Shown here piece by piece: positions 27,121 through 35,477 of a stretch of DNA of 64,000 bases. Below the pieces are notes generated by a model. It was given only the letters and a program-made list of their open reading frames with translations. It ran no database searches and was not told where the DNA came from. Each line of letters starts with the position of its first letter. Within the stretch, counting starts at the first letter, position 1. The position numbers were made by a program, and so were the translations under genes. Source of the DNA: Futiania mangrovi (GTDB lineage: Bacteria; Pseudomonadota; Alphaproteobacteria; Futianiales; Futianiaceae); the NCBI RefSeq assembly GCF_024158125.1, contig NZ_JAMZFT010000001.1:620001-684000 (forward strand), given 5' to 3'.

Positions 27121-27139
27121 CAATCCAAGCATTGGATTG
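27121..27139. promoter_or_regulatory. Perfect inverted repeat, likely regulator binding site
   Basis: The 19-base sequence CAATCCAAGCATTGGATTG is a perfect inverted repeat of 8-base arms with a 3-base centre. It lies about 200 bases upstream of torD. Spacing and symmetry fit a dimeric regulator, for example LysR-type; no such gene is within the window. Confidence 0.55.
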
Positions 27140-27215
27140 TGCGCTGCAAAATCCAGCGGGAAAATCCGCGCAGATGAAGGCTTCGGCGCACAGTCAATTC
27201 TGTTGCGCTGCAAAA
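27140..27215 (+). repeat. 12-base direct repeat pair TGCGCTGCAAAA
   Basis: TGCGCTGCAAAA occurs at 27140-27151 and again at 27204-27215. The 64-base offset is close to six helical turns, so both copies would face the same side of the DNA. A related CTGCAAAGG lies a little further downstream. Confidence 0.5.
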
Positions 27216-27262
27216 GGCTGCAGGAAACTGCAAAGGCTCTTGCGCTATTGAGAAGTATTCGC

Positions 27263-27270
27263 AATCCAAA
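27263..27270. promoter_or_regulatory. Second CAATCCAA half-site near the FDH promoter
   Basis: CAATCCAA repeats one arm of the inverted repeat at 27121-27139. A near match, CAATTCAA, lies at 27309-27316. Together they could be a low-affinity second site for the same regulator, close to the likely promoter. Confidence 0.4.
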
Positions 27271-27339
27271 CGCTTTACCGATCTTTCGTGCGCGCGTAGG
27301 ATTCTTGCCAATTCAAGGACCTGTAATGCGTCGGAAGGG

Positions 27340-28026
27340 ATGTTTCGCGTGGTGGGAACGGCAGGAACCGGGCAGGCAGCGGCGATTCCGGCGGACACAC
27401 AGGACGAGGATTTCCTGCGCGCCCAGCAGTACCGGTTCCTAGCGCGCTGGCTCGCCGCGCCGCCGGACCGGGCGTTGCTCGACCTGACGGCGCAGCTTTC
27501 CGGCGACGGATCGGAGCTTGGGCAGGCGCTGTCGGAACTCGCCGCCGTCGCGGCGGAGGCCGACCCTGCGGCGGCCGACGACGAATTTCACGACCTCTTC
27601 GTCGGGATCGGGCGGGGCGAACTCGTCCCGCACGCCTCCTATTACATCACGGGCTTCCTGAACGAGAAGCCGCTGGCGACGCTCCGGCAGCACCTGGCGA
27701 GCCTCGGCATCGCGCGTGCGGAGGGCAACCGCACGCCGGAGGATCACATTTCCGCGCTGTGCGACGTCATGGCGGGTCTCATCACGGGCGAGTTCGGGGA
27801 GGTCAGCACGACGCGCGCGCCGGGTGTGGCGGCGACGGCCAGGGGACCGGAGCCCGAGACGCTCGGACCGCAGAGCGCGTTCTTCAATGCACATCTCGCC
27901 CCATGGGCGGGGCGTTTCTTTTCCGACCTGGAGCGGGCGAAGGCCGCACGGGTCTATCGCGGGATCGGCGCGGTCGGCCGGATCTTCATGGAGATCGAGG
28001 AGGCCGCTTTCGAGATGACTGCCTGA
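27340..28026 (+). CDS. TorD/DmsD-family molecular chaperone for formate dehydrogenase
   Basis: The 228-residue all-helical protein contains the TorD-type motif FHDLFVGIGRGELVPHASYYITGFLNEKPL (residues about 83-112) and EDHISALCDVMAGLI. Such chaperones bind the Tat signal of molybdoenzymes until the cofactor is inserted. It is the first gene of the FDH structural operon. The ATG at 27340 sits too close to GGAAGGG; GTG at 27349 has better spacing and may be the real start. Confidence 0.87.
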   Translation: MFRVVGTAGTGQAAAIPADTQDEDFLRAQQYRFLARWLAAPPDRALLDLTAQLSGDGSELGQALSELAAVAAEADPAAADDEFHDLFVGIGRGELVPHASYYITGFLNEKPLATLRQHLASLGIARAEGNRTPEDHISALCDVMAGLITGEFGEVSTTRAPGVAATARGPEPETLGPQSAFFNAHLAPWAGRFFSDLERAKAARVYRGIGAVGRIFMEIEEAAFEMTA

Positions 28027-28106
28027 ACGGTTTCGGGCGGTTGCATGTGGCAGGGCCGTACCCCCGGCTTAACAGGGGGGCAGGCCCGAACCGGAGGAGG
28101 GTGACC

Positions 28107-28307
28107 ATGAGTGACAAGGACGGCACGTCCGGCGGCATCGCGCGCCGCGACCTGCTGAAACTCGGCACGCTTGGGGCCGTGGCGGCGGGTGCCGCCACCG
28201 CGCTGGGCAGCGTTCAGGCCGGCGCCGCGGAGACGGCCCCCGCGAAAGGGGCGGGCTACCGCGAGACGGGCCACGTCAAGACGTTCTACGACCTCGCCCG
28301 CTTCTGA
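28107..28307 (+). CDS. Small Tat-targeted FDH-region protein
   Basis: The 66-residue protein has a twin-arginine-type signal (IARRDLLKLGTLGAVAAGAATAL) and a short tail ending YRETGHVKTFYDLARF. It matches the 'formate dehydrogenase region TAT target' family, always just before the FDH catalytic gene; the function is unknown. A strong GGAGGAGG precedes the ATG. Confidence 0.87.
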   Translation: MSDKDGTSGGIARRDLLKLGTLGAVAAGAATALGSVQAGAAETAPAKGAGYRETGHVKTFYDLARF

Positions 28308-28376
28308 CGGGCGATCGCCGCTGGGCTGCTCCTTCGGGTGCAGCGGGCAGCGGCGGTGATTGGGAGGACAGGAAAG

Positions 28377-31262
28377 ATGCTCAAGCGGAAAGCGGCAGGC
28401 GGGGTTGCGGGACGCCCCCGGCTGGCGAAGGCCCTGGCAGGGCTCGGTGGTGGCGCGATCGACCGGCGGACGTTCCTCCGGCGCTCGGGCCTGACGGCGA
28501 TGGGTGTCACCGCGGCGGCGACGCTGGGCGGTGGCATGGTGACGAAGGCTGGCGCGCAGAGCGCGGGTGCCGCCGGCGAGGTCAGGAAGGTCAAGTCGGT
28601 CTGCACGCACTGCTCGGTCGGCTGCACGGTCGTTGCCGAGGTGCAGAACGGCGTCTGGGTCGGGCAGGAGCCCGGCTTCGACTCGCCCTTCAACCTCGGT
28701 GCGCATTGCGCCAAGGGCGCCTCGGTGCGTGAGCACGCGCACGGCGAGCGCCGCCTGAAGTCGCCGATGAAGCTTGTCGACGGCAAGTGGAAGAAGATCT
28801 CGTGGGACGAGGCGGTCAACGAGATCGGCGACAAGATGATGCAGATCCGGGAGGAGTCGGGGCCCGATTCCGTCTACTGGCTCGGATCGGCGAAGCACAA
28901 CAACGAGCAGGCCTACCTGTTCCGCAAGTTCGCGGCCTATTGGGGCACGAACAACGTGGATCACCAGGCGCGGATCTGCCACTCCACCACGGTCGCGGGT
29001 GTTGCGAACACCTGGGGCTACGGTGCGATGACCAACTCCTACAACGACATCCACAACAGCCGGGCGATCTTCCTGATCGGCGGCAACCCGGCCGAGGCGC
29101 ACCCGGTTTCCCTCCTCCACCTGCTGAAGGCGAAGGAACAGAACAACGCGCCGCTCATCGTCTGCGACCCGCGCTTCACGCGCACGGCCGCGCACGCGTC
29201 GGAGTACGTGCGCTTCCGCCCGGGCGCGGACGTGGCGCTGATCTGGGGCATCCTCTGGCACGTCTTCCAGAACGGCTGGGAAGACACCCAGTACATCAAG
29301 GAGCGGGTGTGGGGCCTCGACCAGGTGAAGGCCGAGGTGGCGAAGTGGACGCCAGAGGAGGTCGAGCGGGTGACCGGCGTGCCGGAAAGCCAGGTGAAGC
29401 GCGTCGCGCGCACGCTGGCCAACAACCGGCCGTTCACGATCATCTGGTGCATGGGCGGGACCCAGCACACGATCGGCAACAACTTCACCCGCGCCTATTG
29501 CGCGCTGGGCCTCGCGCTCGGCACGATCGGCAAGCCGGGTGGCGGCGCCAACATCTTCCGCGGCCATGACAATGTGCAGGGTGCGACCGATCTCGGCGTG
29601 CTCAGCCACACGCTGCCGGGCTACTACGGCCTCGCGGCGGGCTCGTGGAAGCACTGGGCGCGCGTCTGGGAGACCGACTACGATTACCTCCTCGGCCGCT
29701 TCGGATCGAAGGAACTGATGGAGTCGTCGGGCATCCCCGTGAGCCGCTGGTTCGACGGCGTGCTCGAGGACAAGGAGAACATGGACCAGCCCGAGAAGGT
29801 GCGGGCCATGGTCTTCTGGGGTCACGCGCCGAACTCGCAGACCCGCCTTCCGGACATGCAGAAGGCGATGAAGCAGCTCGACATGCTGGTCGTCATCGAT
29901 CCGTTCCCGACCATGACCGCGGTCATGCACGACCGGACCGACGGCGTCTACCTGCTGCCGGCGACGACGCAGTTCGAGACCTACGGGTCCGTGACCGCGT
30001 CGAACCGTTCGCTGCAGTGGCGCGAGAAGGTGATCGATCCGCTCTTCGAATCGAAAGTGGACCACGAGATCATCTATCTCTTCGCCAAGAAGTTCGGTTT
30101 CGCCGACGAGATGTTCAAGAACATCAAGGTCGAGGGGGCCGAGCCGGTGATCGAGGACGTGACGCGGGAATTCAACCGCGGCATGTGGACGGTCGGCTAC
30201 ACCGGCCAGTCGCCGGAGCGTCTGAAGCTGCACATGGCCAACCAGCACACCTTCGACCGCACGACGCTGCGGGCGAACGGCGGGCCGGCCGACGGCGACT
30301 TCTACGGTCTGCCCTGGCCGTGCTGGGGCACGGCGGAGATGGGACATCCCGGAAGCGCCGTCCTCTACAACACCGATCTCCCGGTGGCAGAGGGCGGCAT
30401 GGGCTTCCGGGCCCGCTTCGGGGTCGAGCGCAATGGCGAGAACCTGCTCGCCGAGGGCTCCTACCCGGTCGGCTCGGAGATCCAGGACGGCTATCCCGAG
30501 TTCACCTACGGCATGCTGAAGAAGCTGGGCTGGGAAGGCGATCTCACCGACGAGGAGCGAGCGACCATCCTCAAGATCGGCGGGGACAAGCCGGACGGCG
30601 TCAACTGGAAGACCGACCTGTCGGGCGGCATCCAGCGCGTCGCGATCAAGCACGGCTGCGCGCCCTACGGCAACGCCAAGGCGCGGACGGTGGTCTGGAA
30701 CTTCCCGGACCCGGTGCCCGTGCACCGCGAGCCGCTCTACACCTCGCGGCGCGACCTCGTGGCCGACTATCCGACCTACGAGGATACCAAGGCCTACCGC
30801 CTGCCGACGCTCTATGCGTCGATCCAGGAGAAGGACGTGTCGAAGGAGTTCCCGATCATCCTCACCTCCGGCCGACTGGTCGAGTACGAGGGCGGCGGCG
30901 ACGAGACGCGCTCCAACCCCTGGCTCGCCGAGCTGCAGCAGGACATGTTCGTCGAGATCAACCCGCGCGATGCCAACAACCTCGGCATCCAGGACGGGAA
31001 CATGGTCTGGGTGTACGGACCGGAAGGCGGCAAGGTGCGCGTCAAGGCCATGGTGACCGAGCGGGTGGGGACGGGCGTCGCGTTCATGCCCTTCCACTTC
31101 GGCGGCCACTTCCAGGGCGAGGATCTGCGGTCAAAATACCCCGCCGGTGCCGACCCCTACGTGCTGGGCGAGGCGAGCAACACCGCCCAGACCTATGGCT
31201 ACGACTCGGTGACACAGATGCAGGAGACCAAGTGCACGCTCTGCCGGATCGAGCGGGCGTGA
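28377..31262 (+). CDS. Formate dehydrogenase catalytic (alpha) subunit, Cys-type, Tat-exported
   Basis: The 961-residue molybdopterin oxidoreductase oxidises formate to CO2. A Tat signal (DRRTFLRRSGLTAMG, R30-R31) is followed by the [4Fe-4S] site C76-x2-C79-x3-C83-x27-C111. The active-site motif QARICHSTT has Cys201 where E. coli FdnG has selenocysteine, with the conserved His202. Other family signatures include GGNPAEAHPV, RGHDNVQGATDLG and the C-terminal molydopterin-dinucleotide binding segment around LTSGRLVEYEGGGDETRSNPW. The start at 28377 follows GGAGGACAGGAAAG. Length is close to FdnG (about 1015). Confidence 0.95.
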   Translation: MLKRKAAGGVAGRPRLAKALAGLGGGAIDRRTFLRRSGLTAMGVTAAATLGGGMVTKAGAQSAGAAGEVRKVKSVCTHCSVGCTVVAEVQNGVWVGQEPGFDSPFNLGAHCAKGASVREHAHGERRLKSPMKLVDGKWKKISWDEAVNEIGDKMMQIREESGPDSVYWLGSAKHNNEQAYLFRKFAAYWGTNNVDHQARICHSTTVAGVANTWGYGAMTNSYNDIHNSRAIFLIGGNPAEAHPVSLLHLLKAKEQNNAPLIVCDPRFTRTAAHASEYVRFRPGADVALIWGILWHVFQNGWEDTQYIKERVWGLDQVKAEVAKWTPEEVERVTGVPESQVKRVARTLANNRPFTIIWCMGGTQHTIGNNFTRAYCALGLALGTIGKPGGGANIFRGHDNVQGATDLGVLSHTLPGYYGLAAGSWKHWARVWETDYDYLLGRFGSKELMESSGIPVSRWFDGVLEDKENMDQPEKVRAMVFWGHAPNSQTRLPDMQKAMKQLDMLVVIDPFPTMTAVMHDRTDGVYLLPATTQFETYGSVTASNRSLQWREKVIDPLFESKVDHEIIYLFAKKFGFADEMFKNIKVEGAEPVIEDVTREFNRGMWTVGYTGQSPERLKLHMANQHTFDRTTLRANGGPADGDFYGLPWPCWGTAEMGHPGSAVLYNTDLPVAEGGMGFRARFGVERNGENLLAEGSYPVGSEIQDGYPEFTYGMLKKLGWEGDLTDEERATILKIGGDKPDGVNWKTDLSGGIQRVAIKHGCAPYGNAKARTVVWNFPDPVPVHREPLYTSRRDLVADYPTYEDTKAYRLPTLYASIQEKDVSKEFPIILTSGRLVEYEGGGDETRSNPWLAELQQDMFVEINPRDANNLGIQDGNMVWVYGPEGGKVRVKAMVTERVGTGVAFMPFHFGGHFQGEDLRSKYPAGADPYVLGEASNTAQTYGYDSVTQMQETKCTLCRIERA

Positions 31263-31339
31263 CGGCGGGTTCGCGGGCTGGCCGGGCTGCCGGCCGGTCC
31301 GCACCGCCGGGTCTCTAGAGAAAAGGGAGTGACACGAAC

Positions 31340-31936
31340 ATGGCGCGCATGAAGTTCCTGTGCGACGCGGAGCGGTGCATCGAGTGCAATGCCTGCGTGA
31401 CCGCCTGCAAGAACGAGCACGAGGTGCCCTGGGGCATCAACCGTCGCCGCGTGGTGACCATCAACGACGGAAAGCCGGGCGAGCGGTCGATTTCGGTCGC
31501 CTGCATGCACTGCTCGGACGCCCCGTGCATGGCCGTCTGCCCGGTCGACTGCTTCTACCAGACCGAGGAAGGCGTGGTCCTTCATTCCAAGGACCTGTGC
31601 ATCGGCTGCGGCTACTGCTTCTACGCCTGCCCCTTCGGGGCGCCGCAGTACCCGCAGGCCGGCAATTTCGGCAGCCGCGGCAAGATGGACAAGTGCACCT
31701 TCTGCAACGGCGGGCCGGAAGACGACAACAGCTCGGCGGAGTTCCAGAAGTACGGCCGCAACCGCCTGGCCGAGGGCAAGCTGCCGCTGTGCGCGGAGAT
31801 GTGCTCGACCAAGGCGCTGCTCGCCGGTGACGGGGACGTGCTCTCCGACATCTACCGGGAGCGGGTCGTGGCCCGCGGCTTCGGCTCGGGCGCCTGGGGC
31901 TGGGGCACCGCCTACCAGCTCAAGGCGGGCGGCTGA
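31340..31936 (+). CDS. Formate dehydrogenase iron-sulfur (beta) subunit
   Basis: The 198-residue protein has four [4Fe-4S] cluster motifs: CIECNACVTACKNEH, CMHCSDAPCMAVCP, CIGCGYCFYACPFGAPQ, and CTFC with CAEMC. It passes electrons from the alpha subunit to the membrane subunit. It is shorter than E. coli FdnH (294) and lacks the C-terminal membrane anchor, which fits the family seen with separate cytochrome b subunits. No signal peptide, so it probably travels with alpha by the Tat route. Confidence 0.95.
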   Translation: MARMKFLCDAERCIECNACVTACKNEHEVPWGINRRRVVTINDGKPGERSISVACMHCSDAPCMAVCPVDCFYQTEEGVVLHSKDLCIGCGYCFYACPFGAPQYPQAGNFGSRGKMDKCTFCNGGPEDDNSSAEFQKYGRNRLAEGKLPLCAEMCSTKALLAGDGDVLSDIYRERVVARGFGSGAWGWGTAYQLKAGG

Positions 31937-32063
31937 CGTCCAGATCGGCCGTTGGCGCGTAACAGGGTAGGCGGGGGCGGCGCGGAGCCGTCCCCGTTAC
32001 CGTCCCCGGTTTATGCGCGGCGGCCTCCGTGCAGGCATCTGATCCGTGAGGTGGCGACAGGTC

Positions 32064-32279
32064 ATGGCTGTGAACACCAGGCGCAGACGCCGCCGCATTG
32101 CGGCGGTCACCACGCTTCTTCTCGCAGGCGCGGCGCTGGGCGCGTGCCGGCAGGAGGAGCAGGGGCGGTTCGATCTCGAGCATCTGAACAAGGGCACCTA
32201 CCAGGGCGCGCCCGACACACCGCTCGACAATGAAACGCTCGAGGATTTGCGGGGCCGGATGAGCATCCAGGCCGGTTGA
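32064..32279 (+). CDS. Small FDH-linked lipoprotein
   Basis: The 71-residue protein has an arginine-rich N-terminus (NTRRRRRRIAAVTTLLLAG) and a lipobox LGAC, predicting lipidation of the cysteine near residue 29 and a mature peptide of about 42 residues (RQEEQGRFDLEHLNKGTYQGAP...). It lies between the beta and gamma genes. GTG at 32046 is an alternative start. Its role is unknown; the position suggests a structural or assembly part of the FDH complex at the membrane. Confidence 0.78.
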   Translation: MAVNTRRRRRRIAAVTTLLLAGAALGACRQEEQGRFDLEHLNKGTYQGAPDTPLDNETLEDLRGRMSIQAG

Positions 32280-32366
32280 CCGGGGCGGCATCCGCTGCCG
32301 CCCATGCGGTCCCCCTTGCCGCCCGCGCCGGAGCTTCCGGGTGGCCTGATCGGAGTTGGAAGAGGC

Positions 32367-33494
32367 ATGACGATGAACCAGCACCGTATTGCGGCGCGCG
32401 TGCGCGTCCTGTTCGCCACGCTGATGCTTGCCGTGGGGCTCGCGCTCGCGCCGGGCGCGGTCCCTGCCCTCGCGCAACAGTCCGCGCCGGTTGCCCCGAC
32501 CGATCCGGCGGGCTCGCTCGGGCCCCTCGGCCAATCGAGCGACACCGACATCTGGCGGGAAATCCGCCGCGGCAACCAGTTTCAGACCCAGGTGCAGAAC
32601 CAGGGCGCGGGCATCATGATCCAGTCCGAGGGCGAGGTCTGGCGCAACTTCCGCAACGGGCCCTTGCCCTATTACGGCGCGTGGGGGCTGTTCGGGATCG
32701 TCGCGCTGCTGGCGGTCTTCTTCCTCATTCGCGGACGCATCAGGATCGACGAGGGCATGTCCGGCCGCACGATCGAGCGGTTCAACACGATCGAGCGGGC
32801 GGCGCACTGGTTGCTCGCCTCGACGTTCATCATCCTGGCGATCACCGGGCTGAACCTGCTCTACGGGCGCTATTTCCTGCCGGGCCTCATTGGCAAGGAG
32901 GCGTTCGCCACGATTTCCATGTGGGGCAAGTACGCCCACAACTATCTCGCCTTCGGCTTCATGCTGGGGCTCGTGATGATCTTCGTGTTGTGGGTGAAGG
33001 ACAACATTCCCGGCTGGACCGACGTGAAATGGTTCCTGAAGGGAGGCGGCATCCTCGGCATGGGGCACCCGGATTCCAGGCGCTTCAACGGCGGCCAGAA
33101 GCTCATCTTCTGGATGGTCGTGCTGGGCGGCGCCTCGCTCAGCATGTCGGGGGTCGCCCTGATGTGGCCGTTCGAGTTCCACTTCTTCGCCGGCACCTTC
33201 GACGCGATCAACGGCATTTTCGGCACCTCGCTGCCGACCGCGCTCGGCCCGATCCAGGAGCAGCAGCTGAACGCCGCCTGGCATGCCATCGTCGGCCTTG
33301 TGATGATCGTGGTCATCATCGCCCACATCTACATCGGGTCGGTCGGCATGGAGGGCGCGTTCGACGCCATGGGTTCCGGCCAGGTCGACATCAACTGGGC
33401 GAAGGAGCATCACAACCTCTGGGTCGAGGACATGGTGCGCAAGGGCCGCGCGGACGCGCCCACCGGCGGCCATGGAACCCAGCCGGCGGAATAG
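32367..33494 (+). CDS. Formate dehydrogenase cytochrome b (gamma) subunit
   Basis: The 375-residue protein has a signal peptide, a periplasmic domain of about 90 residues, an extra helix (ALLAVFFLIRG) and then the cytochrome b561-like FDH-gamma core. That core has ERFNTIERAAHWLLASTFIILAITGL with a haem His, KYAHNYLAFGFML, and WHAIVGLVMIVVIIAHIYIGSVG. It takes electrons from beta and reduces quinone. The N-terminal extension is typical of alphaproteobacterial FDH-gamma. The start follows GGAAGAGG. Confidence 0.93.
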   Translation: MTMNQHRIAARVRVLFATLMLAVGLALAPGAVPALAQQSAPVAPTDPAGSLGPLGQSSDTDIWREIRRGNQFQTQVQNQGAGIMIQSEGEVWRNFRNGPLPYYGAWGLFGIVALLAVFFLIRGRIRIDEGMSGRTIERFNTIERAAHWLLASTFIILAITGLNLLYGRYFLPGLIGKEAFATISMWGKYAHNYLAFGFMLGLVMIFVLWVKDNIPGWTDVKWFLKGGGILGMGHPDSRRFNGGQKLIFWMVVLGGASLSMSGVALMWPFEFHFFAGTFDAINGIFGTSLPTALGPIQEQQLNAAWHAIVGLVMIVVIIAHIYIGSVGMEGAFDAMGSGQVDINWAKEHHNLWVEDMVRKGRADAPTGGHGTQPAE

Positions 33495-33518
33495 CCGCCA
33501 GAAGGGCCGGAAAAGAGA

Positions 33519-33920
33519 ATGACACCGATGAAGAGCTTGCGGACCCTGGCATTGGTTGCTCTTGCGTCGGCGGCGCTCGGCGCCGGGGCGGCGCTGGCGC
33601 TGACGGCGGAGGACGTGCGCACCCGGATCGAGGCGCAGTTCCCCCAGGTGGAGGTTCTGCGCGTCGTGGACGCCGAGACGAGCGAAGGCCGCCCGGCCTT
33701 CCTCGTCACGGTGATGAACCGGGGCGGCACCTACAACGGCGCCTTCCAGGTGACGCGCGTGCTGATCGACCGCGAGACGGGCAGCATGACGCGCATCTAT
33801 GCCCAGGGGCCGAGCGGCGTACCCGTCGGGGAGCCTCTCTCCGGTCCAGGCGCGGCGACGGAAGGGTTCGGGGAGAACCTGCGCACGCGAAGCTTCACGC
33901 CGATTCCCGGCCGTCCATGA
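33519..33920 (+). CDS. Exported PepSY-like protein
   Basis: The 133-residue protein has a signal peptide (cleavage near ALALTAEDV). A PepSY-like mature domain follows (AEDVRTRIEAQFPQVEVLRVVDAETSEGRPAFLVTVMN), with a second strand-rich part (FQVTRVLIDRETGSMTRIY). It is probably periplasmic. Its stop overlaps the start of the WD40-cytochrome c gene, so the two are made together. ATG at 33528 is an alternative start. Confidence 0.75.
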   Translation: MTPMKSLRTLALVALASAALGAGAALALTAEDVRTRIEAQFPQVEVLRVVDAETSEGRPAFLVTVMNRGGTYNGAFQVTRVLIDRETGSMTRIYAQGPSGVPVGEPLSGPGAATEGFGENLRTRSFTPIPGRP

Positions 33921-35335
33921 CCGCTGGACGGGCGCTTTCGCGGCTTGGCGCGGCGCTTGCGCGTGTCCTGCTTGCGGCGGCGCTCTGTGCGGGCGCTCTG
34001 CCGGCGGCGGCGGCGCTGCTGGGGCATGGAGGGCCGGTGCAGGCGGTCGACGTTTCCGCCGACGGGCGCCATGCGTTGACCGGCGGATTCGACTACACCG
34101 TCATTCTCTGGGACCTCGAGAGCCAGGTGCCCGTGCGCATCCTCACCGGCCACGACGGCGGCGTGAGCGCGGTGCGCTTCGTGCCCGGCAGCACGCTTCG
34201 CGGGGTCAGCGCGGGCGACGACGGCGACGTGATCCTCTGGGACCTGCACGCAGGCCGGATTCTGCACCGGATGAAGGGGCACGCGCTTCGCGCCGTGGAG
34301 CTTGCGGTCTCCCCGGACGGCCGCCTTGCCGCGTCTGCAGGGTGGGACGGGACCGTGCGGGTCTGGGATCTGGAGACCGGCACCGCGCGCCACGTCTTCG
34401 AGACGCGCGCGAACCGCATCAACACCGTTGCCTTCGCGGGCGGGGGCACGCAGGTGCTGGCAGGCGACGAGGCAGGCCAGCTTCTCGTCTGGTCGGTCGG
34501 GACGGGCGAGGCGATGCGGCCCCTGCGCGTCCACGACTTCGTGGTCAACGCGCTCGACGTCGCGGACCCGGCGGCCGCCTCCACGACGGTCGCCACGGCC
34601 AGCGTCGACCGCACCATGCGGCTGTGGTCGTGGCCCGCGCGCGAGGAACTGGTCAGCATCGAGCTGCACGACGCCGCCGTGCTCGCGCTGGCAATATCGG
34701 ACGACGGGACGCTGCTCGCCTCGAGCGGTGCGGACGGCGCCATCCGGCTCTGGTCGATCCCCGACGGCCGTCCCGCGGGCACGCTGACGGGTCATGCCGG
34801 CGCCGTCTTCGCGCTGGCCTTCGCGCCCGGAGGTCGCCTGCTGTCGGCGGGCCGCGACGAGAGCGTGCGCGTCTGGAGCCTCGCCGGCGGGACCGAGATC
34901 GCGCCTGCCGGGGCCACGAACATCCCGGCGCCCGAGACGGTGGCCGACATGACTGAGGCGGAGAAGCGCGGCCAGTGGGAGTTCCGCAAGTGCCGCATCT
35001 GCCATTCGATCACGGCGGAGGGGGAGAACCGGGCAGGGCCCACGCTCTATGGCATCGTCGGGCGCGTGGCGGGGACCGTGCCCGGCTACGACTACTCGCC
35101 CGCGCTCACCGGTACCGGCATCGTCTGGACGCCGGACATGATCGCGCGCCTTTTCGCGGACGGGCCGGACCGGGTGACGCCCGGCTCCAAGATGCCCTTG
35201 CAAAAACTGTCGAGCCCGCAGGCGCGGGACGACCTCATCGCCTATATCGAGAAAGTGACGGCGCCGAAGCCCGGCGTGCCCGTGCCCGGGCAAATGGCGG
35301 ATGCGCCCCCGGCTGGACAAGGAGCGAAGCAATGA
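33917..35335 (+). CDS. Seven-bladed WD40 propeller fused to cytochrome c
   Basis: The 472-residue exported protein has a signal peptide (residues 1 to about 33), seven WD40 repeats and a class I cytochrome c domain. The repeats end VILWDLES, VILWDLHA, VRVWDLET, LLVWSVGT, MRLWSWPA, IRLWSIPD and VRVWSLAG, enough for a closed propeller. The haem site is C359-R-I-C362-H363 (CRICH), with Met426 in GSKMP as the likely axial ligand. It could dock to the periplasmic FDH or another donor and carry electrons. Translational coupling on both sides (ATGA overlaps) places it in the FDH operon. Confidence 0.88.
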   Translation: MTAGRALSRLGAALARVLLAAALCAGALPAAAALLGHGGPVQAVDVSADGRHALTGGFDYTVILWDLESQVPVRILTGHDGGVSAVRFVPGSTLRGVSAGDDGDVILWDLHAGRILHRMKGHALRAVELAVSPDGRLAASAGWDGTVRVWDLETGTARHVFETRANRINTVAFAGGGTQVLAGDEAGQLLVWSVGTGEAMRPLRVHDFVVNALDVADPAAASTTVATASVDRTMRLWSWPAREELVSIELHDAAVLALAISDDGTLLASSGADGAIRLWSIPDGRPAGTLTGHAGAVFALAFAPGGRLLSAGRDESVRVWSLAGGTEIAPAGATNIPAPETVADMTEAEKRGQWEFRKCRICHSITAEGENRAGPTLYGIVGRVAGTVPGYDYSPALTGTGIVWTPDMIARLFADGPDRVTPGSKMPLQKLSSPQARDDLIAYIEKVTAPKPGVPVPGQMADAPPAGQGAKQ

Positions 35336-35454
35336 AAGCGTTTCTGATCGGCATAGGCCTGGCCATCGTCGTCGGCGTGGGCGCGTGGTACGCGCTGGAG
35401 CAGATGCCCTGGGACAGCGCGACCGCGACCAGCAGCGAGAACGTCCGGCTCTGA
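35332..35454 (+). CDS. 40-residue single-helix membrane peptide
   Basis: A short frame starts with ATG overlapping the stop of the WD40-cytochrome c gene and is preceded by AAGGAG. It begins MKAFLIGIGLAIVVGVGAWY, one transmembrane helix, and ends EQMPWDSATATSSENVRL. The coupling and ribosome-binding site make it very likely to be translated. No family is recognised. Confidence 0.65.
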   Translation: MKAFLIGIGLAIVVGVGAWYALEQMPWDSATATSSENVRL

Positions 35455-35477
35455 TCCCGGCCGCGCCGCCGCCCGCC

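Larger units (their letters stand above)
27067..27339 (+). promoter_or_regulatory. Control region upstream of the formate dehydrogenase operon
   Basis: These 273 bases contain no gene and are clearly more A/T-rich than their flanks. They hold the CAATCCAA elements and a 12-base direct repeat described separately, and a weak promoter candidate TTTACC-N18-TAGGAT (27274-27303). The layout suggests a regulated promoter for torD and the FDH structural genes. Confidence 0.55.

Noticed and set aside
28977-28979. Possible selenocysteine codon in FDH alpha
   Set aside because: The active-site codon is TGC (Cys), not TGA, so no recoding is needed.
27954-31109. A 1051-residue open frame antisense to FDH alpha
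   Set aside because: Shadow of the well-supported catalytic subunit gene; no domain recognised.
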